From the NCBI GenBank assembly GCA_015680685.1, contig MNCI01000972.1:221573-285572 (forward strand): a stretch of DNA of 64,000 nucleotides, written 5' to 3'. Position 1 is the first letter of the stretch. Each line of letters starts with the position of its first letter. The notes under the pieces are model-generated. The model saw only the letters and a list, made by a program, of their open reading frames with translations, was not told the DNA's origin and made no database searches. Below, one piece after another: positions 22,450 through 34,703 of this stretch. The translations under genes and the position numbers were made by a program. Source of the DNA: Gnetum montanum (taxonomy: Eukaryota > Streptophyta > Gnetopsida > Gnetales > Gnetaceae).

Positions 22450-22990
22450 CTTGAGGCTATAACTTATGTTTTAAGATACATAAGGGCATTGAATTACACA
22501 AAAAAAAAATGACATACAATTTTATGCATATTCATATGTGAATTAGGGAGGAGATCACAATGATAGAAAATTAATAATTGAAGCCATCATTTTCCATGGA
22601 AAAAATTTCATATACTAGAAAACCAAGAAAAAAACTTCAATTAGTTTGTCAACATGTAAAGCTGAATTTATAGCAATGGAAAAATGCACTCAACACATTC
22701 TCTAGTTATAAAATTTATAATATAACTTGGCTTTTATGTTGAACTTCCTATAGAACTTTTATGTAATAATAAATCAGCAATCCAATTATCAAATGAACAT
22801 TTTCTACATAAAAAATTTAGATATATTGATATCAAATACTACTTTAACAAAAAATTAGTAAATGAGGGAAATATTAAGTAATCACATGTTGAATTAAACA
22901 ATAAATTGGCATATCTATTAATAAAATTTCTTTTACATTATACAACTGAATATCTATATAAAATTATAGGCATAATGAAGATGACACATA
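22450..22990 (+). pseudogene. copia RNase H and C-terminus
   Basis: KKKTSISLSTCKAEFIAM at about 22625-22680 is the RNase H motif S-L-S-T-C-E-A-E-Y. The C-terminal block NNKSAIQLSNEHFLHKKFRY and the end NNKLAYLLIKFLLHYT match the family C-terminus. Stops near 22510 and 22880. Confidence 0.7.
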
Positions 22991-23167
22991 AAAAAGAAAA
23001 AATGAAGAACCTTATATTTCATCCTAATGGATTGACTATTAAATTATTAGAATACATTGAAGAGGGATTAGATTAATTTTTAACTTAGGGATTAAAGGCA
23101 TGAAATCTTTTGTCAACACTTCGAAGAAGAGGATAAAAATTTTTTATTTAGGAATTTGTGAATTGAT

Positions 23168-23484
23168 GGGTAGATGTGTTATGATGATAACTAATATGAT
23201 CAACTCACAACAACTAGCATGAAATGAGCCAATGACTTTGTGGTCACTAAATAGTCTAAAGAAAAAATTCAAATCAAAAAGTAAACTTATAGGTTGTAGG
23301 TGCAATAGCAAGCTAAGCCATGTTTTTGTGAAAAGAAAAAGGTAATCAAAAGAATAATAGAAGGAATAAAATGAAAGTGTGGAATAGCAGTTAGAGTAGA
23401 AAGTAATGTGACATTAGAAACAACACAAGAACAAACAATGTGAAATGTCATAATATTACTTATATTCTACTTGAAAAGAAGAAG
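23168..23484. other. Unassigned stretch between the copia element and the LTR of G
   Basis: No gene recognised. It may contain the rest of a diverged copia 3' LTR. Confidence 0.3.
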
Positions 23485-24645
23485 TGTTGAGAAATGGTGT
23501 CGCCTGAGATTTATGAGAAAAGTATGGAAAATGCTAGAGAACAAGTGGTGCATAGGAAAGCAAAATGATGGAAAAAAAGATTAAGGAATGAAAAAAAACT
23601 CCTATTCTCAAATCAATCCTTACAACAATACTAGAAAATCTTCTGGTAGGATTTTGTGTGAGAAGGGTTTCCCAAGATAGGGAGTGATAATAACAGAGAT
23701 AAGTAAATAATAGGAACCTGTTAATAACAACAATGACTCTAGAGATGTGAATAAGAAATCAAATGTAGCTGATGAGAAGTTTTGTTACATTGGTTCTTTT
23801 TGTAATGCATGTACTTGATGAATACCTTGCCAAAGAAACAAGCTATCGTAGATGAAAATATTGAAAGGTGAGGAGGGTATTGAATTGAATTAATGCATAG
23901 ATCCAAATTCAATGGGATAACCATGTGTTAAAGGGACAATGTAATGGGGATACAAGGTATGCAAAAAGGGGGTAAAGTGGATTATAACTTTGATGGAACT
24001 AATATATGCTAAGAGATTCGTATAGTTGATCCTTAACAAAGTATCATCATCATGTTCTTAGTTGGAGTGAGGCTTTTATTTATAGGCCAAATATGCCTCA
24101 TATACTATGAAGAAATAATGCATTGGGGTCTACAAAGAAGACTCTAGAAGCTTATAAATAGATGAATTGATGTATGTCGTTGAAACCTAAGTTAAAAATC
24201 TACTAATACAAAATAACAATGCATGACATCAAAAGCTAAAATGATGTTAGACATTAAAAATGACATAAAAACTAGAATCATCCAGAAATGATGATGGGTG
24301 TTAAAGCTAATACAAAAGTACTTAAAGAGCTGCTAAGTTAGGATCAATGTAGGAAATGATGCTAGATGTTAAAATTGAAGCTAGAAGATAGATGACTAGC
24401 AATAATATCAAAGATGACATGGGATGTTAAATATAGGGCCTTATAAAGATATGACTAGTACTAATGTTGTAGATAATACAAAATGTCAAACATGGGACTT
24501 TTTGAAGATGATGTTGCTGAATGAGGACTACTGTTGTAGCCATGAAAACTGATCTTAAACATTTAATAGATTCATTGTTAATGAACTACTAAAGATGAAA
24601 TGCTACACCTAAACTCCTGATTGAAGAAAAAAATTGGATACAACA
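23485..24645 (-). repeat. 3' LTR of Tat-like gypsy element G
   Basis: The plus-strand ends are TGTTGAGAAATGG and GGATACAACA, an inverted TGTTG/CAACA pair. The right neighbour TTACCCCCTCT is the complement of a polypurine tract AGAGGGGGTAA. A minus-strand TATA box (complement of 24076-24083) lies inside. The right end is well supported, the left end less so. No partner LTR could be identified. Confidence 0.5.
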
Positions 24646-26180
24646 TTACCCCCTCTTGATGGATACTATTGAAAGACTGAAGAAGAACCCATTAAGAAAA
24701 TACCAATTAGAGATGATGTGCATGAAATGCAACTCTAAGAGGGAAATAAAAAAGTGGATGATAAAAGAAAAGGTTAGAGACATTACTACTATACCTATAG
24801 TGGAGTGTTACATTGTAGAATTAGAACATGGATAGATCCCTAAAGTAGACCTCTTTCTCACCTTAGATTACTTTTCATTCTTCACATTACTTTACACTTA
24901 GTACTTCCTCATTGCATCATGATAGAGATAGTTGTTTGGCCTCATGAACATGCTAAATATATACAAGAATGGAAATAAATGAGAAGATGAAATGAGAGGA
25001 TGAAGCGAGAAATAGTGTAGGACTAGAAAGTAGAATATGCAAAAGTAGAGAGTAAGAAGTAGGAGGAGAAAAGATGATATCACCTATACATCTATCATAA
25101 GAATGATCATATCTCACAAAATGGGGCATGGACAAATCCTACATACACTATATGACCAAAAAATATCTCATATATAATTTTAAAATAATAACCCCTCCCT
25201 ATCCCACTGAATAATACATTTGGACATACCCATACATGAAGCAATGGGATATTAGTTACTTAAAAACCTCACTAATTATGCTAACTAGAATAGACTAGAA
25301 TGGGATATATAGAGTAGAAATAAAAAATGAAAATAATGAATGAGATATTACAAAATATAAGATAGAGAGGGGATGAGTTAAAAGAATAGAATCAAGAAAA
25401 TAGGGTTAGAGAAACCTATTATCTTAACATTGTGTATATCTTGTCATAGTACATTTATGTAGATATGAAGTAAACTATTGCTAAATTGTCATATGTTCCA
25501 CTATGTGTAGCAAGTAGGTTTAATGATGTAATGAAGAGATGGAGCTACATATATTAGCATTTTAGGAATGTCCTATTGATAGAATCTAGAAATTGACATC
25601 CTTCCAAATTATAGAGGATGTATGCATCATTTTGTAGAGGGTAAATCACCAAGAAAGGACCCTACTAGTTAGAAAAGAACTTTGTGTATTAGGAATTTGG
25701 AAAATGGTAGAGAACCATGTCACCTTCATGAATCTCTTAGATTCTAACATGTCTAAAATGATGTTGTTGGATATATTCTTGATAGGTATGCAAATGCTTT
25801 AGAACTATTTGACATTGTTCTTCTAGAAGATCTAATTCAATGCATTGAATGCTATTATTCTTTTGATTTGAGAGCCAATCATGCAAAGAAATATGAAGAG
25901 ATGGGATATGTAGCTCAACTGGTAGCATTGCCTCAAAACCATAAATTAATAGATATGGGGTACAATGATTTGATGTATGGAATGTAGTACAATAAACCCA
26001 AATAGAATGGAAAAGTTGGATATGCTAATCACATTGGGTTCTTTTTACCATGATATGAAGAAAGCATATGAGAATTTTATTAGTGTACTTAACTTTACCA
26101 TTGGACTAAGGATAGTATGATGATGAAAATAACTAGGTTATGTGATATGTGGAACAAAAATCAACTACCTCCTTCCTCTT
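24646..26180 (-). pseudogene. Integrase (core end and C-terminus) of gypsy element G
   Basis: The minus strand reads SNGKVKYTNKIL near 26100 and a block ending YCTTFHTSNHCTPYLLIYGF. MLPVELHIPSLHISLHDWLS follows at 25928-25740, then an LDLLEEQCQ block and GPFLVIYPLQNDAYIL near 25650. These are the Q-S-N-G-Q-V-E, T-P-F-S-L-V-Y-G, E-A-V-L-P-V-E and G-P-F-x-V blocks of Tat-type gypsy integrases. The catalytic Glu of the first block is Lys. The stretch 24660-25600 is 3' non-coding and featureless. The reading frame continues upstream after the S/B insertions at 35464. Confidence 0.75.
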
Positions 26181-26390
26181 TGATGAATCAACAGTTGGCT
26201 GAGATATCGTAGATGCTATGTCATAGATGCTACATCACATCTAAGTTGTAGCATCCTTATCAGTGTGTCTTAGTTGGCTACTATATTGCATCTATGATGT
26301 TGTAGCTATGGTGTCACATTTGTTTGATAAATTTAGTTTTTGTCCACCAATGATATCATAGCACAAGCTATGTCATCATATATACGATAT

Positions 26391-27242
26391 TGATGAGCAG
26401 TGAAGTATCCCTACGCTCAACCATACGAATACAAGCGTTTCATGCATGATCCGGTCGAATTCCAAGGACTAAGTGCCTATGCACCTTTGTGGAACAAGGG
26501 TAGTTTGGTTGATCATTGTCTTCCCAAACTTACTTGTATGTCACAATTGTATGGTTAAGTAAGCTTGAGACATATGCTTTTTATAGCTTTTATGCTTTTA
26601 TGTCTTGTGCTAGTAGGGAAAGAGAGAGATAATTAAGTGACTAATTTAACTTAACTACTGATTAACTAGGCTTTAACTAATCCTAACACCAGTATCTGTT
26701 CTCACTTGCCGTACACATCCTGAACCAGTTCAACACTACTAGGATTACCAAACACTAATCGTTACTAGGTTACCAAGTGTTACACGCATGCTCAAAGTGA
26801 TCGTAGTATGTGTGTTAATAATAGAAATGTAAAGTGCATAAAATAAAATAAAATAAATGTAGAAGAAAATAAAATAAAAGAAATGAGTAAGAAAACAAAT
26901 CTCAAGTGTTGTAAGGATGAATCGAAGAGCTCGTCTTTATTGTCGTATACAAGGTGTGCTCAGGTACACAATGCTCTAATAAAGATCCATCCACACTTCA
27001 ACCTCCTACTGCGAGCACTTGGAAAATACTTGAGAAGAGTTTTGCTACTTGACTACTACAAGACTTCTTTTTCTGGATTACTCCCTATTATATGCCTAGG
27101 CATTGTATTTATAGGACTAGGAGTAACCTGGGAATAACTGCTCTAATACTAACTACTCTAATAATAAGAGTAAATGCTTTAATAATAACCACTCTAATAA
27201 TTAGAGTAAACACTCTAATTATTAGAGTAACCACTCTCATCA
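26391..27242 (-). repeat. 3' LTR of element B
   Basis: TGATGAGCAGTGAAG to CACTCTCATCA, 852 bases. It is followed by TACCCCCACAACTGA, the complement of the polypurine tract. In the sense direction it opens with palindromic ACTCTAATAATTAGAGT units (27137-27236), unrelated in sequence to the arrays of C, D, E and F, then the TATA box (complement of 27106-27113). Confidence 0.8.
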
Positions 27243-27631
27243 TACCCCCACAACTGAATGAAAACTCGTCCTCGAGTTCCTTACAAAATATTGGAAAGGT
27301 ATGGGATTATTAACTAATTGACAACTAATGATGGAATGGGATGACAAACTCAACGTGCCTAGTGAACGGATCAATAAGCATGTTACAACATTAGTGTTCA
27401 TGACCATTGTGGTGAACACTTGTACATAAATGACATCCAAGCCTTTATTTGGAAGCTTGTAGAGAAAGAGAGAGAAAGAAAATGAAGTGTGTTGCTGCCA
27501 ATGCTAAGATCGCACCTTCTGTTGTTTATCCATAGCCATGCCACTAGACTTGCTTCTTTTGTAAATGCTCTAGTTTCAGTCCATCTTGAGTGCTTCCTCC
27601 AAGCCCAGTCCATTAGTTGTATGATTGCCAT
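27243..27631 (-). pseudogene. Vestigial ORF3 and 3' end of element B
   Basis: ATG at 27631 follows the acceptor-like GTGTGTGTAG and opens MAIIQLMDWAWRKHS. C keeps a related block in the same place (MDWIWKEH in a shifted frame). It then runs directly into the 3' region shared with F; the domain and coiled-coil parts are absent. Confidence 0.45.
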
Positions 27632-27633
27632 CT

Positions 27634-29105
27634 ACACACACAACATAGTCACAAATGAGCAAGGATAGATAAATCACAATGTAGTTGATACCTTGCCTCA
27701 ATATGAAGCGCATTGGTTGAGTTGTGGTTATGGCAGAAATAGGTTTAGAGATTTATCATAGGTGACTATCCAAGGTGTAGGGGTTAGGTGAATAGTAAAA
27801 TGGAGAAAATTGAAAAATTTGTGCTAGGGCCCCCACGACTAAGAGTGAACCTCTAGCAGCTATAAGATGGAAAAATATGAGGAATAAGAAAGATGGGAAA
27901 AAATAACAATGGCAATGCCAATAAAATGGATGTCATGGATGGGGATGAAACAAGAGATGATTGATTATAGAAAATGTTTAAGGAAAAGAACTTAACAATT
28001 GCACCAAAAAGGAATGCTAGTGGATCCTCCCCAAAGCAGGCTTATGCCCTTTATGTCTTGACAAACCCACAAACCAAAGAGTCCATAGGCTCTAGGAATG
28101 TCATTTGGAAGTAATAGTTAAAAACTTACCCATAAGAATTCACCAAAGAAAAATAATGCATCAACCTAGAACAGACTAATGATAAAACTAGCAATGAGGT
28201 GAAAAGTGGGAAGAAAGATGGAGAGGAGAGAATGGAATGGAATCCCAAGAATAAGATTTTGTAAATCTCCTTGTGTATTTTATGGTTAATGTGAATGAGT
28301 AGAACTCATCTCAAATATAGACTCAAACAAACCACATCTAGTGACCTCGCATCAACACACTTGACCAATCCATCCACTTAAAGCAACAAGAATGCTTTCA
28401 CAAAGAGTCACCACCATTCCAAGGAGAGCAAGATGGAGAATCAGGAAGTGAGAAAGGGCCTTAGATAAAGGGAACCTTCAGGCATGGGTAACATGTCTTT
28501 CTAGTTTCATAGCCAGTGCTTGTAGCCCTTTTATTTGGTCTAGGGGTGTGCTTTAAATTCCCATGTTGTTTTTTTCTTTTTGAATGGGAACCACAACATG
28601 CAAAGACCCATGCATTTTCTTTCATTTATTTTGTCTAAGGGGTGTACTTTGAATTCTCAGTTTTTTTTTTTTTTGCATGAGAACCACACCATGCAAAGAC
28701 TTATTTTTATTCACTTAGCTTCCCAATTTTTGAACAATGTCAAAATGGCAGAAAACCCAAGAAAAAGCATCCAAGAACCCAAGAGAATGGCCAACACAAA
28801 TGCATCGAATCCCCTTGAAGTCACACCCTTTTCATCCTTTGAGTCTTTCCTTGGTTTGAAAAATACACAGCCACTAATTCATTAATAAGTTTACTTAGAA
28901 AAAGAGGACTGTACAATTCTAAGTCAAAGGAGACCATAGAGTTGTATGGATGAGTGGGCGACATGGACTCATTGCTTGTTTTACCAAAAGAACCAGACCT
29001 TAATATTAGCATTATAATTCAAAGGTAAAAACCAAACATTAGCAATCAATATGATATAATTCAATCCATCATCATGAGCACTTATTGGATGAAAAATAAA
29101 AGAAA
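27634..29105 (-). other. Conserved non-coding spacer of element B
   Basis: No supported gene. It holds the PPT-like GGGCCCCCACGACTAAG near 27826, the motif AGTGGATCCTCCCCAAAGCA near 28019 and the block AGTGAGAAAGGGCCTTAG near 28446, all shared with C and F. No palindromic array or TATA box precedes the ORF3 vestige. Confidence 0.55.
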
Positions 29106-29234
29106 TCAAGAAAACAAAGAAATAGTAAAAATATGAATGATTGTGTAAAACAAAAATAAGAAAAATTGAAAGAATATGTAAAATAAAAATTCAAAAAGAA
29201 CTAAGGACCTAGAATGATTATCATAGGTGGCCAT
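29106..29234 (-). other. Short hydrophobic ORF downstream of pol (B)
   Basis: 42 codons starting MATYDNHSRSLVLFEFLFYI, then almost entirely Phe, Leu and Ile. C and F have open frames of the same start and character in the same place, after a PPT-like GGGGGAGATGGCC. It may be a membrane peptide, but the T-rich tract alone would give such composition. Confidence 0.25.
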
Positions 29235-29250
29235 CTCCCCCACAACTGAG

Positions 29251-30406
29251 TTAGAAGGAGGAGATCCAAAATAGTGAGCAGGGTTGTTCACCAAGAGAGG
29301 TAACATGTGTACAGGCTATCCTAAGCTCATGGAAAGGTTTGGTTTGTTGTACGTTGACCAAAAGTTTCTTGTCTGGGCTCTTAGGTTTATATATTAACAT
29401 GGCCCCTAAAGGAAAAGTTGCATAAATAATATAAGGTCCTTCCCACAGTGTTTGAAATTTAGTATGTTGTGGCACATGTGTGGGATTCCAGTAGAGAACC
29501 TTATCTCCTGGTTGATATTTAACTTTCCTAATCCTTAGGTCATGACATTGTTTATTAAATGCCTTGTGCAATTTGTTAGATGACAAGTCAACTAGTTGAT
29601 TTTCATCTAGTAAGTTAAGGGTTACTAACCATTGTTTCTGTGCTAGATCAAGGTCAAGGTTGAGGTCACATGCCATGGATAGTATATGGAGGTAGCCAGT
29701 ATGTCCAAGTAATGACCGAATATCTTTGATAGTTTCCAGTTGACTAGTAATTCCTTGGATAATTTTGATTTTCTTAGGGTTTACCTCTATCCCTGTGTGT
29801 GAGATTTTGTGCCCTAGTACTACGCCTTCTTGGACCATCAAATGACTTTTCTGCCAGTTGAGCCTCAAATTGGTTTCTACACATCTTTTTAACACTTGCT
29901 CCAACTGGTCCAAGGATTGATCAAAGTTTTCTCTATAGGTGGAGAGATCATCCATAAATATTTCTACACCATTTCCCATCTACTATTGGAATATGCTTAG
30001 AACTACATGCATTGCAAAAGCCAAAAAAGATCTATTTGTATGCAAACATTTTCCAAAGACTAGTGAACGTAGTCTTGGCTTGGTCTTTTAGGGCTATTTG
30101 TATTTGATTATATCCACTATATCCATCCAGAAAATTGTAGTAGCAATGCCCTGCGATGGTGTCTAAGACTTGGTCAACAAATGGCAACGGAAAGTGATCT
30201 TTGAATGTTGCTATATTTAGTAGCTTGAAATCTATGCACACCCTCCATTTGCCTCCCTTTTTAGGCATAATAACTAAGGGGCTAACCCATTTGCTATTAG
30301 TAATGGGATATATTAACCTAGCCTTGAGAAGCTGTTCAATTTCTTCCTTGACTACTTGCTTCAGCTTTGGGTTCAAACGCCTCTGCTGTTGTCTTTGAGG
30401 CTTCAT
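29251..30406 (-). pseudogene. pol: RT fused in frame to the integrase C-terminus (B)
   Basis: The first frame (30406-30032) has the RT fingers and palm: KWVSPLVIMPKKGGKWRVCI and FLDGYSGYNQI with the first catalytic Asp. The second (29979-29251, 242 codons) begins with VEIFMDDLSTY, the active site in the FMDD form typical of Athila. It runs through VVLGHKISHTGIEV and IRSLLGHTGY. Near 29680, without losing frame, it jumps to integrase C-terminal sequence (PGDKVLYWNPTHVPQHTKFQ, WEGPYIIYATFPLGAMLIY). The RT thumb end, RNase H and integrase core, several hundred codons in the family, are missing. F keeps the same integrase end (63400-63638). A break near 30000 separates the two frames. Confidence 0.8.
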
Positions 30407-30606
30407 GGAGGGGTCAGTGTAAATCCTATATTGGCATGTCCTAGGATCTATTCTGATTAATTTGGGATATGACCAAGCTAAGGCTTTTGACCATTTATTG
30501 ATTACCTTTAGCAGTTCTTCTTTCTATTGAGGAGTAGGCTTGGTGTTGATAATTACTGGTTTTCCATTTTTAAGGAACATGTATTCCATATCGGTGGGCA
30601 ATGGTT

Positions 30607-31545
30607 TTAGCTCAAGAGGCTCCTACTTAAATTTCTCAGGGATTTCCAACTTCCCCAGTTGACATTTTCAAGGTTAAGACTTGGAAGTTGGCGGTGGAAT
30701 TGCTCTAATGCGTCTATGCTATCGATGTAAGCACAAGTCAAACCCTTAGTTGGTTCCATGCATATGAGTGAACTACTTTCTTGATCAGCTATAAGCCATT
30801 GGGTGTCTTCTTGTTGTGTGGCTGCTGCATATAGGCATCTTTGTATGTTGATCACTTGTGCACATTGATTACATGCAGGCAATGTTAAACTTTGAAAAAA
30901 AGCATGACCTCTACATGCAATTACACATGTGTCACTATATGTAATGCATGGAACTTTCTTCTTTTTGATCTTTCCAAATGTATTTTCCTTTGATATTTCT
31001 AGGGAAAGATCACAGATTCCTAGGTGTGCATATATGGTGCTTAGCCATGCTCTTCCTATTATGATTGGGAAGTCCCCCCTACCATTGTTTCCCTAAATCA
31101 CTAAGAAGTCAACTGGGTATGACCACCCACAAACAATGGTAACAATATCTTCCACTAGTCCCAATGGGATAGTGATGGACTGGTCAGCCAACTCTAGATG
31201 GATGTTGCTCTTTTTCAATGGAGGCAGGTTCCAAGCCTTGTACATTTCTTGAGAAATCAAGTTGACACTGGAACCTGAATCCAAAAGAGCCTTGCATGGA
31301 GCATTTTCAGTGATTTGTAAGTATATTAGAGGACTCCCAGGATCAGAGAATTTCTTGGGAAGGTGGCCAGCTTTGATCCAATTGGTGACGACATGTGTTA
31401 GCATGACCGTATGCATTGAGTGTAGTGGTTGAGTTGAAGGAGGCTCCAAAATTTTGATTGATATTGAGGCATCTAAGGAATCAGCTGCTTGTGATTGCAA
31501 GGGCTTGGTTGGACTGTTGGTTCTAAAGAAAGGTCTTTTATTCAT
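30607..31545 (-). pseudogene. Aspartic protease and linker of element B
   Basis: The upstream part contains ITENAPCKALLDSGSSVNLI, with the catalytic D-S-G intact, then LADQSITIPLG. The linker (30882-30607) starts MPACNQCAQVINIQRCLY. Protease would cut the gag-pol polyprotein. C has the same block with DSGFG. Confidence 0.75.
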
Positions 31546-31602
31546 GTGGTTTTTGGAACCAATAATAGGTTGAGAGTTAACAGCCCTTGTGGCATTACGT
31601 TG

Positions 31603-33964
31603 CTACGGCTGTGTAGGGATTTCACCCTGCATAGCTAGAGCAAGTGGTAGTGGAGAAATTGGTGGAAGAGATGCAATCAGATGAGAAGGATGACATGCTT
31701 GTGGAATATCACCTCTAGAAGAGGGAGTCCCATAATACTTGTGGGCTTGGTAGTGAGGTTGAGGAGTGACGTGACTAGTAGAGGCATGTGGGGAGATTGG
31801 CTGCTGCACGTAATATCCATATGAGTTAGGTTATCGGTAAGGATACTATTGCCTTGGTGGTGGCATTCCTCATGATTGTGGGTGCTGCCACTATTGATAT
31901 TGCTCAATAGGTTGTGGTGGAGTTCCACTTGTATTGTACGTTAAGGGTTGGTGGAACTGTCTTGGATTACCTTGAGGATAAGGTAACCTTCAGGGTTACC
32001 TTATCATGGGTTGAGTGCATACACCCTAGACTCTTGTAGATGTGAGATTATAGGGCAACATACCTTAGGATCATATTTGACATTCACTATCATTATTTGT
32101 TTCCAACTCCACAACCTCTTCAATGATGGCAACTTTGCCCTTACCCTTGCTATGTGCATGTTCAACTTCTCTCTTTTTTCTTTTTTCATGATCACTACCT
32201 TGCTCTCTAGATTTCTCTACTATTTTAAGAATAGATTGAAATCTATTGTCTAGGGAATCCCATATTTGGTCTATCTTTGCTAAAACTTCTGATGTCATCT
32301 TTTGGATAAGCAAAGTTTTCCTATTCACCATCTCTTTGAGTAGTGATTCTTCTTCATCCTCACAAAATATTACTCTCCTCTTTTGAAGGGAAGAATTCCA
32401 GTTATATCCTTCCACACTTTCTCTCTTCCATAGCTCAGCTTTTTTTTTTAGCAACTTGCTCCAATAGTCTTTGAATTTGATGGGACCTAAGCTCGGATAG
32501 TCTCCCTTGTGCATAAGTCTCAAGGGTTCTTCTCATTTCATGCCTAAGCCCATCCATGAGATGGTACAGTTGATCCCTTTGCAAATAACCATGGCTAGGA
32601 AAATGATGTAATAGTTCATAATATCATCCCATGGTAGCATCCAAGGGTTCATGTCCTCCTTGTTTCTAGCCTTGGATTTTCCTTCGCAAGTTAGACACTC
32701 AGGAGTACATTTGGTACTTGTCATTAAATAGTTCTAACATAGTACTCCACCTATGAATAGATTCTAGTTCTAAAGACTGATACCAGCTTTCCAATTCTTT
32801 AACTTGTGTCTATGGAAACAAATTAAGTTTTTCATTCTCTATATTTTATATGGCACATGCATCATGGAATGCTTGTAAGTGTTTCTGAGGATCAGCGTTG
32901 TATCCTCCAAATCATGCGATATTTTTCATATCTAATCATTTGATCCTACTATCTTTTTGGTGCCTTTTTGGAATTATAATAGCCTCATCTATGTCCAACA
33001 TACTTCGAGTACTGAGTAGGGATTCATTGTGATCATCTCATTCGTGGTGTCTATGATGCCTACGTTGTTCCCTAATCTCCCTTCTTCTATGTTGTGACTC
33101 TCTAGAGTGCTCTCGTCCCCTTTCTTGGCTATTTTGTCTATGACTTCCACTTTGGCTACTTTTATCCCCATGGCCTTTTTCTTTATGACCATGTCCAAAT
33201 ATTGAAGGAGAGGGTGAAGGAGATGATGAAGGTAAAGAAGAAGGAGAACCATCATCATGAAAGTATCTGCTACCTTCTCTTCTACGGTCTCGATCCCGAT
33301 TGTGATTGTGATCAAAATGTCCATCTTTATCATGATTTTGTGTCCCTTTTTCAGACCCTTTGTGCCCATGGGTATCAGAACCTAGGTTATGAATAGTGGA
33401 ATGAAGGTTCTGATACACAACCCCTTGGCCAAAGTCAAGGGGAGGAACATCGTTGTATGGGCAATTGCCTAAGGTAGGTTCACCACCCTCATTTTTACTT
33501 AAGACATGTGGGGCATCCTAGGACCACTTACCCTTCAAAGACTTATGATGTCTCTCTTGTTGCAAGTCTCTTTGACATTGTGCCTCTGTGGGATGGTATT
33601 CTCTCAAGTCATGGTCTTACACAATGTATTCTGCGTATAAGTGTAGCATGCCAATTCATGTAAGAGCATGAAGAAGCATGCTCAAGACTGAATGATCAGG
33701 AGGTAACACTATGTTGCCTTCTAAGTCTCACCAACATAGTTGTTCGTCTTGATGGAGGATAAAGGTGAAGTTTGGTATATACTCATTGGGATGAATATAT
33801 AGCACTTGAACTTGTTGAGGGACTAGCGGATCAACGTCATATGTATTACACCATCGACTGTTTCCTATTTCAGACCTAGGCAGTGAGGTGCTTTCATATG
33901 AAGAAGGATACATACTTGTTTGTTCAATGTGCAATGTATTATTATTTATTATTTTCTCAACCAA
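31603..33964 (-). pseudogene. gag: gag of element B
   Basis: The N-terminal region (33964-33728) includes HPNEYIPNFTFILHQDEQ. A strongly charged His/Arg/Ser-rich stretch follows (33418-33038), with RDRDRRREGSRYFHDDG and ERGREHSRESQHRRREIREQ. Then come the capsid core (SWYQSLELESIHRWSTMLEL, frames near 32750), the coiled region ending DSECQI and a Pro/His-rich tail. It is closest to the gag of C. At least six frame breaks or stops. The His/Arg-rich block is not part of a usual gag core and may bind nucleic acid. Confidence 0.7.
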
Positions 33965-34030
33965 CCCTAAGTGTTTGTTCCAATGATGTGAATGATTTCC
34001 TATGTTCTAGTTAGCACACAAACAACTAAG

Positions 34031-34048
34031 TTCCCGGCAATGGTACCA
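34031..34048 (-). other. Primer-binding site of element B (tRNA-Asp type)
   Basis: The minus strand TGGTACCATTGCCGGGAA differs by a few transitions from the tRNA-Asp complement. One base separates it from the LTR start at 34050. Confidence 0.65.
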
Positions 34049-34049
34049 A

Positions 34050-34703
34050 TGATGAGTGACAAGGTACCCCAATGCTCAACCATACGAATACAAGCATTTN
34101 NNNNNNNNNNNNNNNNNNNNNNNNNNNNNNNNNNNNNNNNNNNNNNNNNNNNNNNNNNNNNNNNNNNNNNNNNNNNNNNNNNNNNNNNNNNNNNNNNNNN
34201 NNNNNNNNNNNNNNNNNNNNNNNNNNNNNNNNNNNNNNNNNNNNNNNNNNNNNNNNNNNNNNNNNNNNNNNNNNNNNNNNNNNNNNNNNNNNNNNTAAAG
34301 TGCATAAAATAAAATAAATGTAGAAGAAAATAAAATAAAAGAAATGAGTAAGAAAACAAATCTCAAGTGCTGCAAGGATGAATCGAAGAGCTCACCTTTA
34401 TTACCCTACACAAGGTGTGCTCAAGTACACAATGCTTAAATAAAGATCTATCCACACTTCAACCTCCTACTGTGGGCACTTGGAAAATACTCTACAAGAG
34501 TTTCGCTACTTGATTGCTACAAGACTTCTTCTTCTAAATTACTCCCTATTGTATGCCTGGGCATTGTATTTATAGGCCCAAGAGTAACCCAGGAATAACT
34601 GCTCTAATAATAACCACTCTAATAATTAGTGTAACTACTCTAATGATTAGAGTAACTACTCTAATAATAACCACTCTAATTATTAGAGTAACCACTCTCA
34701 TCA
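34050..34703 (-). repeat. 5' LTR of element B, with an assembly gap
   Basis: TGATGAGTGACAAGG to CACTCTCATCA, matching 26391-27242 on both sides of a run of 196 unknown bases. The palindromic CTCTAATnATTAGAG array (34600-34690) is shorter than in the other LTR. Confidence 0.75.
34100..34295. other. Assembly gap (196 N)
   Basis: Unknown bases inside the 5' LTR of B. By comparison with the other LTR, roughly 390 bases would be expected here, so the gap size may be nominal. Confidence 0.95.

Larger units (their letters stand above)
18120..23167 (+). mobile_element. Decayed Ty1-copia retrotransposon
   Basis: Gag, protease, integrase, RT and RNase H follow each other in the copia order on the plus strand. 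The segment TTATTTAGGAATTTATGAATTGAT at the left (18123-18146) recurs with one change at 23144-23167. This marks the LTR starts, though the right LTR is truncated or too diverged to follow. Every domain has stops or lost catalytic residues. Two SINEs lie inside RT. Codon use is strongly A-rich. It is one of the oldest elements here. Confidence 0.75.
26391..34703 (-). mobile_element. Athila-like element B with internally deleted pol
   Basis: The LTRs are 26391-27242 and 34050-34703. The flanks are GATAT and AATAT (one transition), consistent with a 5-base target duplication. Minus-strand order is LTR, tRNA-Asp primer site, gag, protease, RT fused to the integrase C-terminus, spacer, vestigial ORF3, polypurine tract, LTR. 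RNase H and most of integrase are missing, so it could not have integrated on its own. Confidence 0.8.

Noticed and set aside
26181-26390. Array-rich stretch left of B as a free-standing satellite
   Set aside because: It begins with the LTR start TGATGA and continues, after removal of B, into TATA box and LTR end at 34709-35463.
33202-33396. Plus-strand ORF across the gag of B
   Set aside because: It is the antisense shadow of the His/Arg-rich gag segment.
33992-34375. Several long ORFs across 34100-34295
   Set aside because: They consist mainly of unknown residues from the assembly gap.
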